This document shows, piece by piece, positions 33,651 to 43,963 of a DNA stretch of 64,000 nucleotides. The stretch is from Linnemannia schmuckeri (taxonomy: Eukaryota > Mortierellomycota > Mortierellomycetes > Mortierellales > Mortierellaceae). Location: contig JANATG010000022.1 in NCBI GenBank assembly GCA_029449235.1, positions 186,001-250,000 on the forward strand. The letters are read 5' to 3'. The position numbers and the translations under genes were made by a program. Under the pieces are notes generated by a model that was given only the letters and a program-made list of their open reading frames with translations, did no database searches and was not told the DNA's origin. Numbering within the stretch: the stretch's first letter is position 1; each line of letters opens with the position of its first letter.

Positions 33651-36418
33651 ATGTCGACACCCGCAACCATCAAGGCTGGCATCGCCATGCCTCCCAAGAA
33701 CCCCAACAAGTAAGCTTCTTTTTCTCGTCAATCTCTCTTTCTCTTTCTTGTATCATGGCCAACACTAAGAACAGCGTGAATTGGAGCCTATACGTGCATT
33801 GGTCAAGATAAAGGGGGGGGGGGGGGGGGGGAGGTTTCATGCTGAACTTGACAGTAACTCATTGTGCTCTCTTTTTCTTTTTTTTTTTTGTACTTTTTTC
33901 CTAGGGTGCCAATTCCCGGTGAGCGCAACGTGTTGATCACCTCGGCCTTACCCTATGTCAACAACGTGCCTCATTTGGGAAACATTATCGGATCCACCCT
34001 CTCTGCTGATGTCTACGCCAGGTAATAACGAGTTTTTCTCATTTTGCGTGTTGAGCTTGTTTCTTTGTGCTTTGCCGCTCGAAACAACAGGAACAAGTTC
34101 GTCACATTATACAAATCACTAATAATCATCGGTGAATTCATTTATAAACCAACCAATAGGTACCAGCGAGTCCGCAACATCAACGCCTTGTATATCTGCG
34201 GAACCGACGAATACGGAACCGCGACCGAGACCAAAGCCCTGGCAGACGGCGTGACATGCCAAGAACTGTGCGACAAGTACCACCCTATCCACAAGCAGTG
34301 TTACGAATGGATGGAGATTGATTTCGACAAGTTTGGACGTACTACCACCGAGGAGCAGACCAAGATTGCGCAGGACATCTTCATGAGGTTGTATGAGCGT
34401 GATCTGTTGGTCGAGGATTCTATGCTCCAGCTTTACTGCAGTCAGTGCGACAGGTATACCTTAGGGCGTGTTTTTTTGTTTGGGTTGAGAGGATATACTG
34501 TTGTTGCTGAGGGGTGGATGAAGGAGGACTTTTGACTAACAGTTATTACGATGATTGAACTTGTGTTTTTTTTTAGATACCTTGCTGACCGTTTCGTTGA
34601 GGGAACTTGCCCCAAGTGCAACTACGATGTAAGTCACACCTTTCGTCTTTGCTTTATTTTTTTTTCAACTCGCAAGCTGCACAAGCATATTTGTGTAAAA
34701 AAAACGGACCGTGTACCGCACAATACGGGTCATGTGTGAGAAAAGTACACGTCCATGCACACAAAGCAAACTCACTCACCCCCACATTGCGCCATTCCCT
34801 CTCTTTTCTTTTACCAACAAATAGGATGCCCGTGGAGATCAATGTGACCAGTGCGGTTCCCTCCTGAACGCAACAGATCTCGTCAACCCCCGCTGCAAAC
34901 TGGACGGAAACCGCCCCGTCCAGAAGGAGTCAAAACACCTATTCCTCGATCTGGGCAAACTCCAGCCCGAGTGTGAGGCCTGGTACGAGAAGGCCTCGGC
35001 CGAGGGCTCCTGGTCCAACAACGGAAAGGTCATTACTCAGTCCTGGTTCAAGGAAGGACTTAAGTTGCGTTGTATTACCCGTGACTTGAAGTGGGGTACC
35101 CCTGTCCCACTCCCCGGTTGGGAGGGGAAGGTGTTTTATGTCTGGTTTGATGCCCCCATCGGTTACCCTTCCATCACGGCTACTTATACCAAGGAATGGG
35201 AGAAGTGGTGGAAGAACCCTGAGGATGTCAAGTTGTACCAGTTCATGGGCAAGGATAATGTGCCCTTCCACACCGTTATTTTCCCCAGTTCGCTGATTGG
35301 TACTGGCGAGAAGTGGACTCTCCTCAACACCCTCAGCACCACTGGTACGTTTGGAACTATTTTTTGTTTTCGTGCTATTGACTTGTTGTAATTTCGTTGG
35401 AGGGCATAACGAACGTTTTTACTCACCTCACTTTTTTGTAATGATTAATGACAATATAGAGTATTTGCAATATGAGACAGGCAAGTTTTCAAAGTCGCGT
35501 GGCGTCGGCATTTTCGGCAACAACGTCCAAGAGACTGGCGTTCCACCCTCTGTTTGGCGTTACTACCTCCTCTCGAACCGTCCCGAGACTAACGACTCGC
35601 AGTACCTCTGGAAGGATTTCATTGCCCGTAACAACAACGAGTTGCTCGCCAACCTCGGCAACTTTGTCAACCGTGTCATCAAATTCGTTAACGCCAAGTA
35701 TGACTCCCACGTCCCTACCCTTGACACTGCCGCCGCCCCTGCCACCGAGTCGGATGAGAAGTTGGTCCGGGAGGTGAACGAGAAGTTGAAGCTTTATGTT
35801 GAGGCTTTGGACGATGTCAAGATCCGTGAGGGTTTGCGTTTGGCCATGGAGATTTCTGCACTTGGAAACGTCTACCTCCAGGAGAACAAGATTGATAACA
35901 CCCTGTTTGCGGACCACCGCGCTCGGTGTGATCGTGTGGTCATCACGGCCTTGAACCTGATCTACCTCTTGTCAGCGATCTTGTTCCCCTACATGCCTTC
36001 AACTTCGGAATCCATCGCTCGTCAGTTGAACGCCCCCGTCCGTCTCTTGCCCGAATCTTTTACTGTTGACTCGATCCTCCCCGGACATGTCATTAACAAG
36101 GCCGAGTACCTCTTCAAGCGCATCGATGAGAAGCAGGAGGATATCTGGAGGGCCAAGTATGGTGGTAACGGCTCCGAGCCCGCGGTCGATGAGAAGAAGA
36201 AGAAGAAGAAGCCTACCAAGGCCGCTCCTGCTCCTGTCTTCAAGGGTGAGAAGCCTGCGGAGGTTGTTGAGTTGGAGAAAAAGATTGAGGAGCAGGGTGC
36301 CAAGGTCAGGGAATTGAAGACTGCCAAGGCTGACGCTGCTGCTGTGCAGACCGAGGTGTCGGCGCTTTTGGGACTTAAGAAGGATCTTGCTGACTTGTTC
36401 GCCAAGCTCACCGTCTAA
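33651..36418 (+). CDS. MES1: Methionyl-tRNA synthetase, cytosolic type (6 exons)
   Basis: Class I synthetase charging initiator and elongator tRNA-Met in the cytosol. Exons 33651-33709, 33905-34021, 34160-34453, 34577-34628, 34825-35344 and 35460-36418 sum to 2001 nt, 666 residues, all in phase. The HIGH-type motif is PYVNNVPHLGN. Zinc-knuckle cysteines follow as CSQCDR, CPKC, CDQCG and NPRC. The KMSKS-type loop is GKFSKSRGVG, and the anticodon-binding helical domain follows. After a Lys-rich linker (DEKKKKKKP) the C-terminus carries a WHEP-like helical hairpin (VVELEKKIEEQGAKVRELK...ALLGLKKDLADLF), as in animal MARS1. The N-terminal GST-like domain of yeast Mes1 is absent. Exon 1 (59 nt) and exon 4 (52 nt) are very short. 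Intron 1 contains a 19-G run. Confidence 0.95.
33813..33831. repeat. Homopolymer: 19 G inside intron 1 of the MetRS gene
   Basis: An uninterrupted run of 19 G on the coding strand, between the GTAAGC donor (33710) and the acceptor (33904). Two more G-tracts occur in introns of other genes in this window. Confidence 0.9.
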
Positions 36419-36769
36419 GATGTTTCTTTTATTTGACGATACCGTGGTTGTTGTTTTTTTTTGCCCTAGTAATACAGCTGCTAGATAACCTTCATCCTCA
36501 AAAACAAGTGTTCGTTTTTCTAATTTTCGTTCCTTTTCCTCATTACACTTCAATCATAAACAAAAAAAACAAAATAAAATAAAATATAATAAAATAAATG
36601 GCACAGTTGCGATAAAAAAATAGTTTCGTTTATGGGTTTTGCTTTTCGCTTTCTTGCCCAGATTATTTGCTATTCATTTTTTTGGTGTACTACTCAAAGA
36701 CGAGAGAAAGCCACAAAGATGAACACCAAGGACCTAGGAGTTTTTTTTTTTTCCATTCCCTGCGCCTTT
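36419..36769. terminator. Convergent 3' ends of MetRS and RPN10
   Basis: The two genes point toward each other across 351 bp. Several overlapping AATAAA/AATAAT signals occur in the A-rich stretch 36560-36600 (read on the plus strand), suitable for MetRS 3' end formation. No gene is seen. Confidence 0.45.
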
Positions 36770-38719
36770 TTACTTGCTCTCATCCTCCTTCTTCTTAGCC
36801 TCCTCATCCCTCTTCTTCTTGGCCTCCTCCTCGGCAGAGTTGGCAGAGGACGAGAAGCCCTGAAGGACGTTCTGGATACGAGGGTCGCTGGTGTCAACGC
36901 CCGACAGCGAGCCCAGAACAGAGTTCATGAAATCCGGATCCTGCATTGCCTCGTCAAAGTCTCCTCCTGCTCCCGCTGCGGGTTGGGTTGTAGAAGTGTT
37001 GTTGTTGTCGGACATTGACATCTGGATCGCCCGCTGCATTTCTTGTTCTTCTGTCAGACCCTCCATATCGTGGTCGCCCTATTGTTACGGGTGTGAATTA
37101 ATTATAATATGGATGAATGGATGTTAGTAAAATGAAGAGAATTATACATAAAGCCCACAGCATTGATAAAACGAAGAAAAAAAAACAGAGATAATTAAAA
37201 GAGACTTACATCGCCTTGTGATGAGGCAAGTGCCTGGGCCAACAAATCATCCTCAACAGCTCCTCCTGCAGCCGCAGCAGTAGCAGCGCCACCCTCAGCT
37301 TTAGCAGCACCCTCCTCAGCCTTAGGGGCACCACCAGAAGCAGCCTCCTGCCTCGCGCGCTCCTCCTCCAACGAGATCCTGAGGGCAAGCGCCAATTCAG
37401 GGTCAAGATTAGGATCGACACCAAACTCGTAGGATCCACCACCGCTCGAAACAAAAGCGGGTGCGGTGCCGTCCTCTCCTGCCACGATTGCCGAACTGAC
37501 GAGGATATCACTCAACAGATGAGGGCCTGGTGGGACTGTCACCAAGTTGCTAATTCGTCGTAACAAATAAAAACATTGGAAAATCTTTAGTTACACAGCT
37601 CAAAACAAGGCGCTTACTTTGTCCGTACAACTATAGCAAAGAAACTCCCACACACATAAGAGCAGCAAGACACGAACCTGTTATCATTGTTGTTGACGGC
37701 GGCGACAAAGGCCTCGAGCTTGGTGGTGTTCTCTGCCTCTTCTCCAAAGTTGATTACGTCGACGGCGATGTTGTTCTTCTTTAGTTTCTTGGCCAGCTTC
37801 ACGAGCGTCTTCTCGTCCTCCTCTACGGGACTGCCCACAAACACAATGATCCGCTGTCTCTGGTTCTTGTTCTGACGATGTTTCAACGCCAGCTATTTTG
37901 GTCATGAACACGTAAAAAGGAGCAAAGACAGTCAGTGTGAAGGGTGTAAAAAACAACATGCTTGGTGGGGAATGGAGTATGACATTTGTCATAACATGAA
38001 TGTAAATTGAGAGTCGGATTTGTACCTGAGCGATCTGGACACTGGTGCTGAATGAGACCTGGCCTCCGATGGCGACGTTATGCAGGGCCGTTAAGATCTT
38101 GCCGATATCCGCTGTGAATGTCACCAGTACCTTGGGACTATTACCAGCAACATACAAAACAAAAAATGTCAGTCCACTTGCATCATTCGCCAATCGATAT
38201 AGATCCAATGCCGCAGTCCACACACAAAAGACCATGAGAACAAGGAAGGAAGGCTACCTCTTGCCGGCCATGGTCATCAAACTGACGGTGTTCTCGGGGT
38301 TGGACTGAGTCTTGGCGCCAAAGATCAAGTTGACGGCATCTGCCTGGGCCTCCAAACGCGTAGGCGTGTAATCACCGCTATTTAATAGAACGAAAGTGAC
38401 AGTAAGAATGTTGTTAGTTGTATGTCCTTTTCATAAGAGATCAAGAGGTGGGGGGGGGGGGGGGGTCGAAGTGGCAGAGACAGGTTGACTGCGGTGTTGT
38501 AAGGAACGTACTTTCTCATCCATTCAGAGTTATCCAACCTATTGCAAGAAAGTGAACAAGACGGGGGGAAAAGGTGTTAGGTTCGGTGGTGCTGCAACAT
38601 AACGACGTGTCAAAACGCGTCAATGAGCCTTGATCCAAAGTCTATCGCAGTATCCTTTGTCGAAACAATTCAAGAGAAAATTTGCTTGCGTACACCAAGA
38701 TAGAAGCCTCCAGGACCAT
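36770..38719 (-). CDS. RPN10: 26S proteasome regulatory subunit Rpn10, ubiquitin receptor (7 exons)
   Basis: Rpn10 sits in the 19S regulatory particle and binds polyubiquitin. Exons on the minus strand: 38719-38694, 38538-38512, 38377-38258, 38137-38026, 37892-37678, 37549-37210 and 37078-36770, summing to 1149 nt, 382 residues. The N-terminal VWA domain starts MVLEASILVLDNSEWMRNGD and continues through SPKVLVTFTADIGKILTALH, LALKHRQNKNQRQRIIVFVG and NSNLVTVPPGPHLLSDIL. Two ubiquitin-interacting motifs are visible (DPELALALRISLEEE and EEQEMQRAIQMSMSD), with a weaker one between (DDLLAQALASSQ). The C-terminus is Lys/Glu-rich. The first coding exon is 26 nt and the second only 27 nt; both are needed to rebuild the canonical N-terminus. 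The intron between exons 2 and 3 contains a 16-nt G/C run. Confidence 0.95.
38450..38465. repeat. Homopolymer: 16 G (plus strand) inside an RPN10 intron
   Basis: An uninterrupted G run, C on the transcribed RNA, between RPN10 exons 3 and 2. Confidence 0.9.
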
Positions 38720-39546
38720 ATTGCTTGTATGACTGTTGTGTGTAAGTGGTGAGGTGTGTGGTAGTAGTGTGTTCCTTGCGGTTAGGTGTGATGGGGGGGT
38801 TTTTTTTTTCGCCTGATAAACTCTTGCTGCTGAGGTTTTCCTGCTTCTTGGTCTGTTGATTAAGTCTCCTTGAAGCCGTTTTCGTCGATGAGTTGTGTTG
38901 TCGTGGTTGAGGTTGATGGATGTTTTAATGGAAGAAGAAAAATGAAATAAGAAGTTGATGCGACCACTTCGCATGCACAAAAACGAGAGGCCTTTCGCCG
39001 AACCAGAGAGGGAGGGACTGCACAAAGGCTCAAGAACACGTAAGGTGCGCAAAATTCGTAGCCTACGCACCCCGTAGCATTACTCTAACGTCATAGTCCT
39101 CCAAATCACGTGTGAGCCTATGTTCACTTCCTTGGACTTGAGAAAAAAAAATGTAAAAAAAATGAAGAGAGAGAGTCAGCCTTCTCTTATGGCAAGCTCA
39201 CAGAAACGAAATATGGCGACATCAGAACAGCACCAAATAATAAGATAGAACTCGATAATACTTTCTATCTTGTGCACTTATCAATGTGCTTCCGAAAGCT
39301 GTTCCTTTCCTTCGAGTTTCACTGGCAAGTAGCTAAAAGGCAACTCAACAATCAAAGATCTCGCCTTAACACGCGACCCGTATCAAGGAAGGACGATCGC
39401 CATATGGCGAGTCATTGTTTCCGATGATGTGCTTTCTCTCATCAATTGTAAAAGTGGACCATGTCGCTAAACGTTGATTTTTGATGTTTGGATATGATTT
39501 ATTTTGTTCAAAAAAGTAAGATGGGAGATAAAGGAGGAACCGATAT
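38720..39546. other. Intergenic region between RPN10 and IPP1
   Basis: It holds the RPN10 promoter on its left side and the IPP1 3' end on its right. CACGTGAG occurs at about 39109 (in AAATCACGTGTGAGCC). Short open frames such as 39366-39665 are shadows of IPP1 or chance. Two direct TATGGCGA-containing segments (about 39211 and 39403) are seen, with no clear meaning. Confidence 0.35.
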
Positions 39547-41285
39547 TTACAAGTTGCTGGTTCCAGAGATGAAGAACCACTTGTCGACTGAGGGGTCGAT
39601 GGGGGCAGCGGGCTTGGCAGCAGCGGCGGGGATGTTCTTGGCAACCTCGTCCTCGGCTCCAGCAAGATAAGGGCTTCCTTGAACGGAGACGTTGCTCCTA
39701 AAAACGATTAGAAACAAAACGCGAGGAGAGGATGAGTTACGCAATCTCACAAACATATTGCGCGTCATGTATGTCATGCGATCAGTTGAACAAACAAAAG
39801 AGTAAAGAAAAAACTTACACCTGGATATCGTAGGCCTCAGTCTTAGAGGGGATCTCACCCTTGATGAGGCGCTCCCAGGCCTCGTGGGTCTCCTTGACGA
39901 CGTCCAAGGCGTACTTCTTGTTCTTAGCCTCACCAGAGAAGGCAAACTGGTTCTCAGGCTTGCCATCAGGGATCTTGTAGATGCGGAACCACTCGTTGGT
40001 GGCACGGATGAAGCCAGGGAGGTGACGCTCAACATCCTCAATGTCGTTCAACTTGTTGGCAAGGGGATCGGTGACATCAATGACAATGACCTTCCAGTCA
40101 GTCTCGCCTATTCAATATGTGCATTGTCATATGAAGTGAGTGAGATAAGGTGTGTGAAGGAGAGAGATATTAAAAATAGGTTAACATCCAATGCTCAGAG
40201 CTACACAATTATGTATTTGAACCAACTCGAAGCTCCGACATTCGTTTTCGAGTGTCGGGTTCGAACAGTCCAGTCTCCAGTCCAATTGAATTCAATGTCT
40301 TTTCTCCTGAATGGGGCAATGAGGAAGGGACAGGCGACACGCGTGTCGACTTTGTCGTGTTCTTTCCGAGCTATTGCTGTTGCTTATGTTGGTGTCCTCA
40401 AGTGAAGGATGAGAGGGGAGAGGATAGAGCAGGTGATAAAAGGAAAAGGAAGACGTACCCTCGTCGAGAAGGGCCATGACACCGAGGACCTTGACCTGCT
40501 TGATCTGACCGGTGTAGCCGACCTGCTCACCAATCTCGCAGACATCCAAAGGATCGTTGTCACCACGAGCCTTGGTCTCGGGGTGAGACTGAGTGGGATC
40601 CTCCCAGGTCTATTGTGAAATAGTAAAGCATAAAGGGAAAAAAGGATACAATAACGATTAGTAACGAATACCAACGAACGTGGGAAATTGATAATCTTAA
40701 CGACACGCAAAAAGATCCCCATTGCGTGATTCCTGAATAATACACACAGCCGTCTCCTTTTTCCTTCTCCAACAAGCGCTGAGATTATTTACCCATCCCT
40801 ATGATGACGCCTCAACAGAAATGAAGAAGAGAGAACGTACCTGGGGAAGAGCACCGTAGTTCCAGATGTAACCGTGGTGAGGGAAGCAGTTGCGGACAAA
40901 GCGGAGCTTGCCCTTCTTGACGTCCTGCTTGATGGGGTTGAAGGGCTCGTCCTTGGAGATCTCGAGCTTGGCGTTGGACCAGCGGGGGATCTCGACAATC
41001 ATGTTGAAGATGTTGTTGGCCTTATCGGCGTACAGGGGAACATCGTGGAAGGCCGAGACGGGGGCACCGTTGCGCTCTATACGTTCGTTTATGTCCAAGT
41101 AAAGAGAAGGGTATGAGTGAGATGAGAAATGAGTAAAAAGTCCGTTGGCAGCATTTTCGTGATGGCGAACAAGAAAAATAAGAAGGAAAGTATAGAAAAA
41201 AGTAAGAAAAGAGAAAGTTACCGATGAAGACGCGGTGCTCAAGGGTGTTGGGGGCGCCGACGACGCGGGTGGTGAATTCAGACAT
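39547..41285 (-). CDS. IPP1: Inorganic pyrophosphatase, soluble family I (5 exons)
   Basis: Hydrolyses pyrophosphate to phosphate in the cytosol, driving biosynthetic reactions including the tRNA charging done by the synthetases in this window. Exons on the minus strand: 41285-41222, 41076-40841, 40609-40459, 40107-39819 and 39697-39547, summing to 891 nt, 296 residues, close to the 287 of yeast Ipp1. The active-site signature is GDNDPLDVCEIG (three Asp). Other family blocks are FNMIVEIPRWSNAKLEIS, GYIWNYGALPQTWEDP and YDIQVSNVSVQGSPYLAGAE. No signal peptide is present, so this is the cytosolic enzyme. Confidence 0.96.
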
Positions 41286-41483
41286 GGTTGTGTAAGGAAG
41301 TGTGAAGGGGAAGGAGTGAAGAAAAAAGAAAAGAAAAGAAGAAAAATAAGACCTTAGCCCCAGTTCCTTTTTATTTCTCAGGCCCTGGGTCATGCTCGAT
41401 ACTGATGAACTGTTGAAACCAACTCTCAAAATCCAATCAGAAGCAGTCACTTTGGGTGCAGAAGCACTACTACTTTGCGAAAA

Positions 41484-41954
41484 ATGTCGCCACCGAGGCT
41501 GATTGATTGTTCTTGGATAACGGACAAAACTGAAGCAACTCTAACTGAACCAACACAACAATCCAGTTGGAAAGAAAAGCACGAGCAAAAATATTCGCCA
41601 TCCTTCATGGGCTCCAGATGGAACAAAGAGGCAACTGAAAGAAAATGGAAAGACGAGAAACATCCTGCATTTCACTACTTATCTCCACCTGCAGAGTCAT
41701 CTCAAACGTCGGAACGTTCAGCGCTCATATACATCAACAATGACGACCGGCGTTATAGAAAGCGTTGGTTAAATCTCGGTAAAGAACGTTGGCGTATGGT
41801 GTTACTAAGACCAGAGCACCTTCAAACAACGTGTGGTGGCCCTGGCGTCACGTCGCGTCTAACCAGAATGAAAGATATCAAAGAGATTGAACAACAACCC
41901 TTAAACGTCAAAGTCTACGTTATAGCGAGTGTCTTTGGCGATGCTCGGGACTAG
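41484..41954 (+). CDS. Hypothetical protein, 156 residues
   Basis: An intronless frame starting at an ATG in good context (AAAATGTCG), divergent from IPP1 with only 198 bp between starts. The product is charged and Trp/Arg/Lys-rich in the middle (for example RWNKEATERKWKDEKHPAF and RYRKRWLNLGKERWRM). No domain, signal peptide or membrane helix is recognised. Uninterrupted length in AT-rich surroundings is the only support, so it may be a chance frame. Confidence 0.3.
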   Translation: MSPPRLIDCSWITDKTEATLTEPTQQSSWKEKHEQKYSPSFMGSRWNKEATERKWKDEKHPAFHYLSPPAESSQTSERSALIYINNDDRRYRKRWLNLGKERWRMVLLRPEHLQTTCGGPGVTSRLTRMKDIKEIEQQPLNVKVYVIASVFGDARD

Positions 41955-43963
41955 AAGACCTATGTGGACGAGAGCGTTGTAGGCGATGAATGTCCGAGCA
42001 ATGCATCAGGTGTGCACTGACATGGTCATTCATAGACCAGTAGGAAGATAAATGCAATGTACTTAATGATTATGAACGCAATTTTGTTCAAGTTGTCGGT
42101 TGGGTTTCTAACACTCTTTTTCACCACAGACAGACGTACTTAAGTCTTTGTATGACCGTTCAATAGGTATTTACTGTGTGTAAATGTCCGAAGTAGATGT
42201 TTCACCATCCCTCCGATTTTTTTTGACAGAGGTCCCGATTCAAATCAATGTCAAAAGACATAAAATGAGAGGCAGCGATCAGGGATCATCCGTCGCAGCA
42301 TAGTATGACTAAGGGTGATCGATGGTTGAATGTCAGTGCAACCGGCTCAAATTGGTGGCGTATCGTTCCTAACGTCCGTTATTGATGCGATCGACTCGCA
42401 AGACTGATACCGTTTCTAGAATAAATATGAATATGTCTCGAACAATAATCAAACGATCCTGTTGGCCAGGCGTTGTATCACTCCGTACCTGAATTCTTAG
42501 TGGCGCAACATCCACTCTGGACGACTGGGTAAAGATAGGCAAGAGCTTGTTTCCTGGGTAATGTCAGGTTACTATTACTATTATTGATCCCAAACATAGC
42601 TGTGCAAAGGAGGGAGAACGAGAGGAAAACTGACCATGGCTCGTATGGTGTTGCAATGAGAGCAAGGAGATATTGAGAGGTGGTGGTGGTGTGTACAAGG
42701 ATAATGTTAGGATTGTAATAAGACCATTAGGTCAAGTAATAATCACCCTGTGGGCTCATCATCGTTCTCTCTCACACTCTCTCTCCTTCTCTTCCTTATT
42801 CTTTCCCTTCTCTTTCTTTCCTGAACTAACGGACACATGGGAGTGAAAGATTATAACAGAACAGGATAGTCTAAATCCCACATGGGGTGTAAGATCTGTT
42901 GGCCTAAGAAAATAAACAAGTGTCCCCTGCCCACTGCCAAGTATGTGCTCATGGGTCCCCATCTGTCTTTTTGCAGGTGTCTGTGTGTCCGCGCGCGCAT
43001 CTTGATTTACTTTCAGTCAGTCAATCGTCATTGCCCCAAAAAGAAATAACACGGCGAGAGAGTCGACTCTCCACTGCTGACCTGTTTCCATGCCCTGATG
43101 TTGATAGCAAACTGTCTGTGGCAGGAATGCATAGCCTCTTTTCCTTCCTTGACACTCCTGCTTCTAATTTTTTTTGTTCCCTGGTTGTTCTCTTCAACCT
43201 CGCTTCTTATTGTCTATCCCTGTACTTTTTTCTTCCACTTCTTCATTCTTCCTTTTTCTCCATCTCGTTTTCTTTCCTTCTCCTCATTCACTTTTTTTCT
43301 TTTCTTAGTTTTCACTTCCCTTCTCTTGGTTTTCTTCACTCAGCCGACTGACACCGACACACAAGCTTTGTACCATATATTCGCATATTACTTATTACCC
43401 AATTGCTCTCGACTCGACTTGTCTCCTTGGCTTCTTTTTTTATATACCTTCCCATTATTTGCTTTCTTTTCTTTCTTTCTTCTTTATTACACACTCGTCC
43501 TTTCTCCCCTTCCGTCTGTAATCGTTCCCTTTTCCTTTTCCTTTTTTTTTCTCCCTCTCCTCCCTTTCTTCTTTCTTCTCAACGAACAACAACAACCTTT
43601 CATTTCTTTTGTTAACGACTACCACACGAAAGGACTCGGCAGAAACGGACTGACCCATTGGACCCGTATTCCAAACCCTCCTTCCGTCCCGCCGCCCCAT
43701 CCTCCCCTCCTCCCCCTTTCCTTCCCTTCCCTTTCCTTCCTTCCCTTTCACTCTTCTCCCTTCCTTCCTACACTCCTTCGCCCGTCTTTCGCCCTCCGAC
43801 CCTCTTCATCCTTCTACTACCCTCGTGCACACACGCATAAACACATTAAGACAACCTGCACAACTGACACTCTGCAGAATCAAAAGAAAAAAAGAAAGAC
43901 GGAGTAGTGTAGTAGCAGCCCTCAGCAACAACAGCACCTAATCCCACCCCGCCTCGTATCTCA
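41955..43963. other. Gene-free region with long pyrimidine-rich leader
   Basis: From 41955 to 42750 the sequence is mixed, with no recognisable gene. A CT-rich block lies at 42768-42820. From 43190 to 43800 the plus strand is strongly pyrimidine-rich (TTTCTTTCC and CCTTCCC runs), ending in an A-rich leader at 43870-43930 before the ATG at 43964. Long open frames through it (43098-43907) are low-complexity translations. It is probably the promoter and 5' UTR of the CH/spectrin gene. Confidence 0.45.

Noticed and set aside
43098..43907. 269-residue open frame upstream of the CH/spectrin gene
   Set aside because: Low-complexity pyrimidine translation in a probable 5' leader; overlapping frames are equally open.
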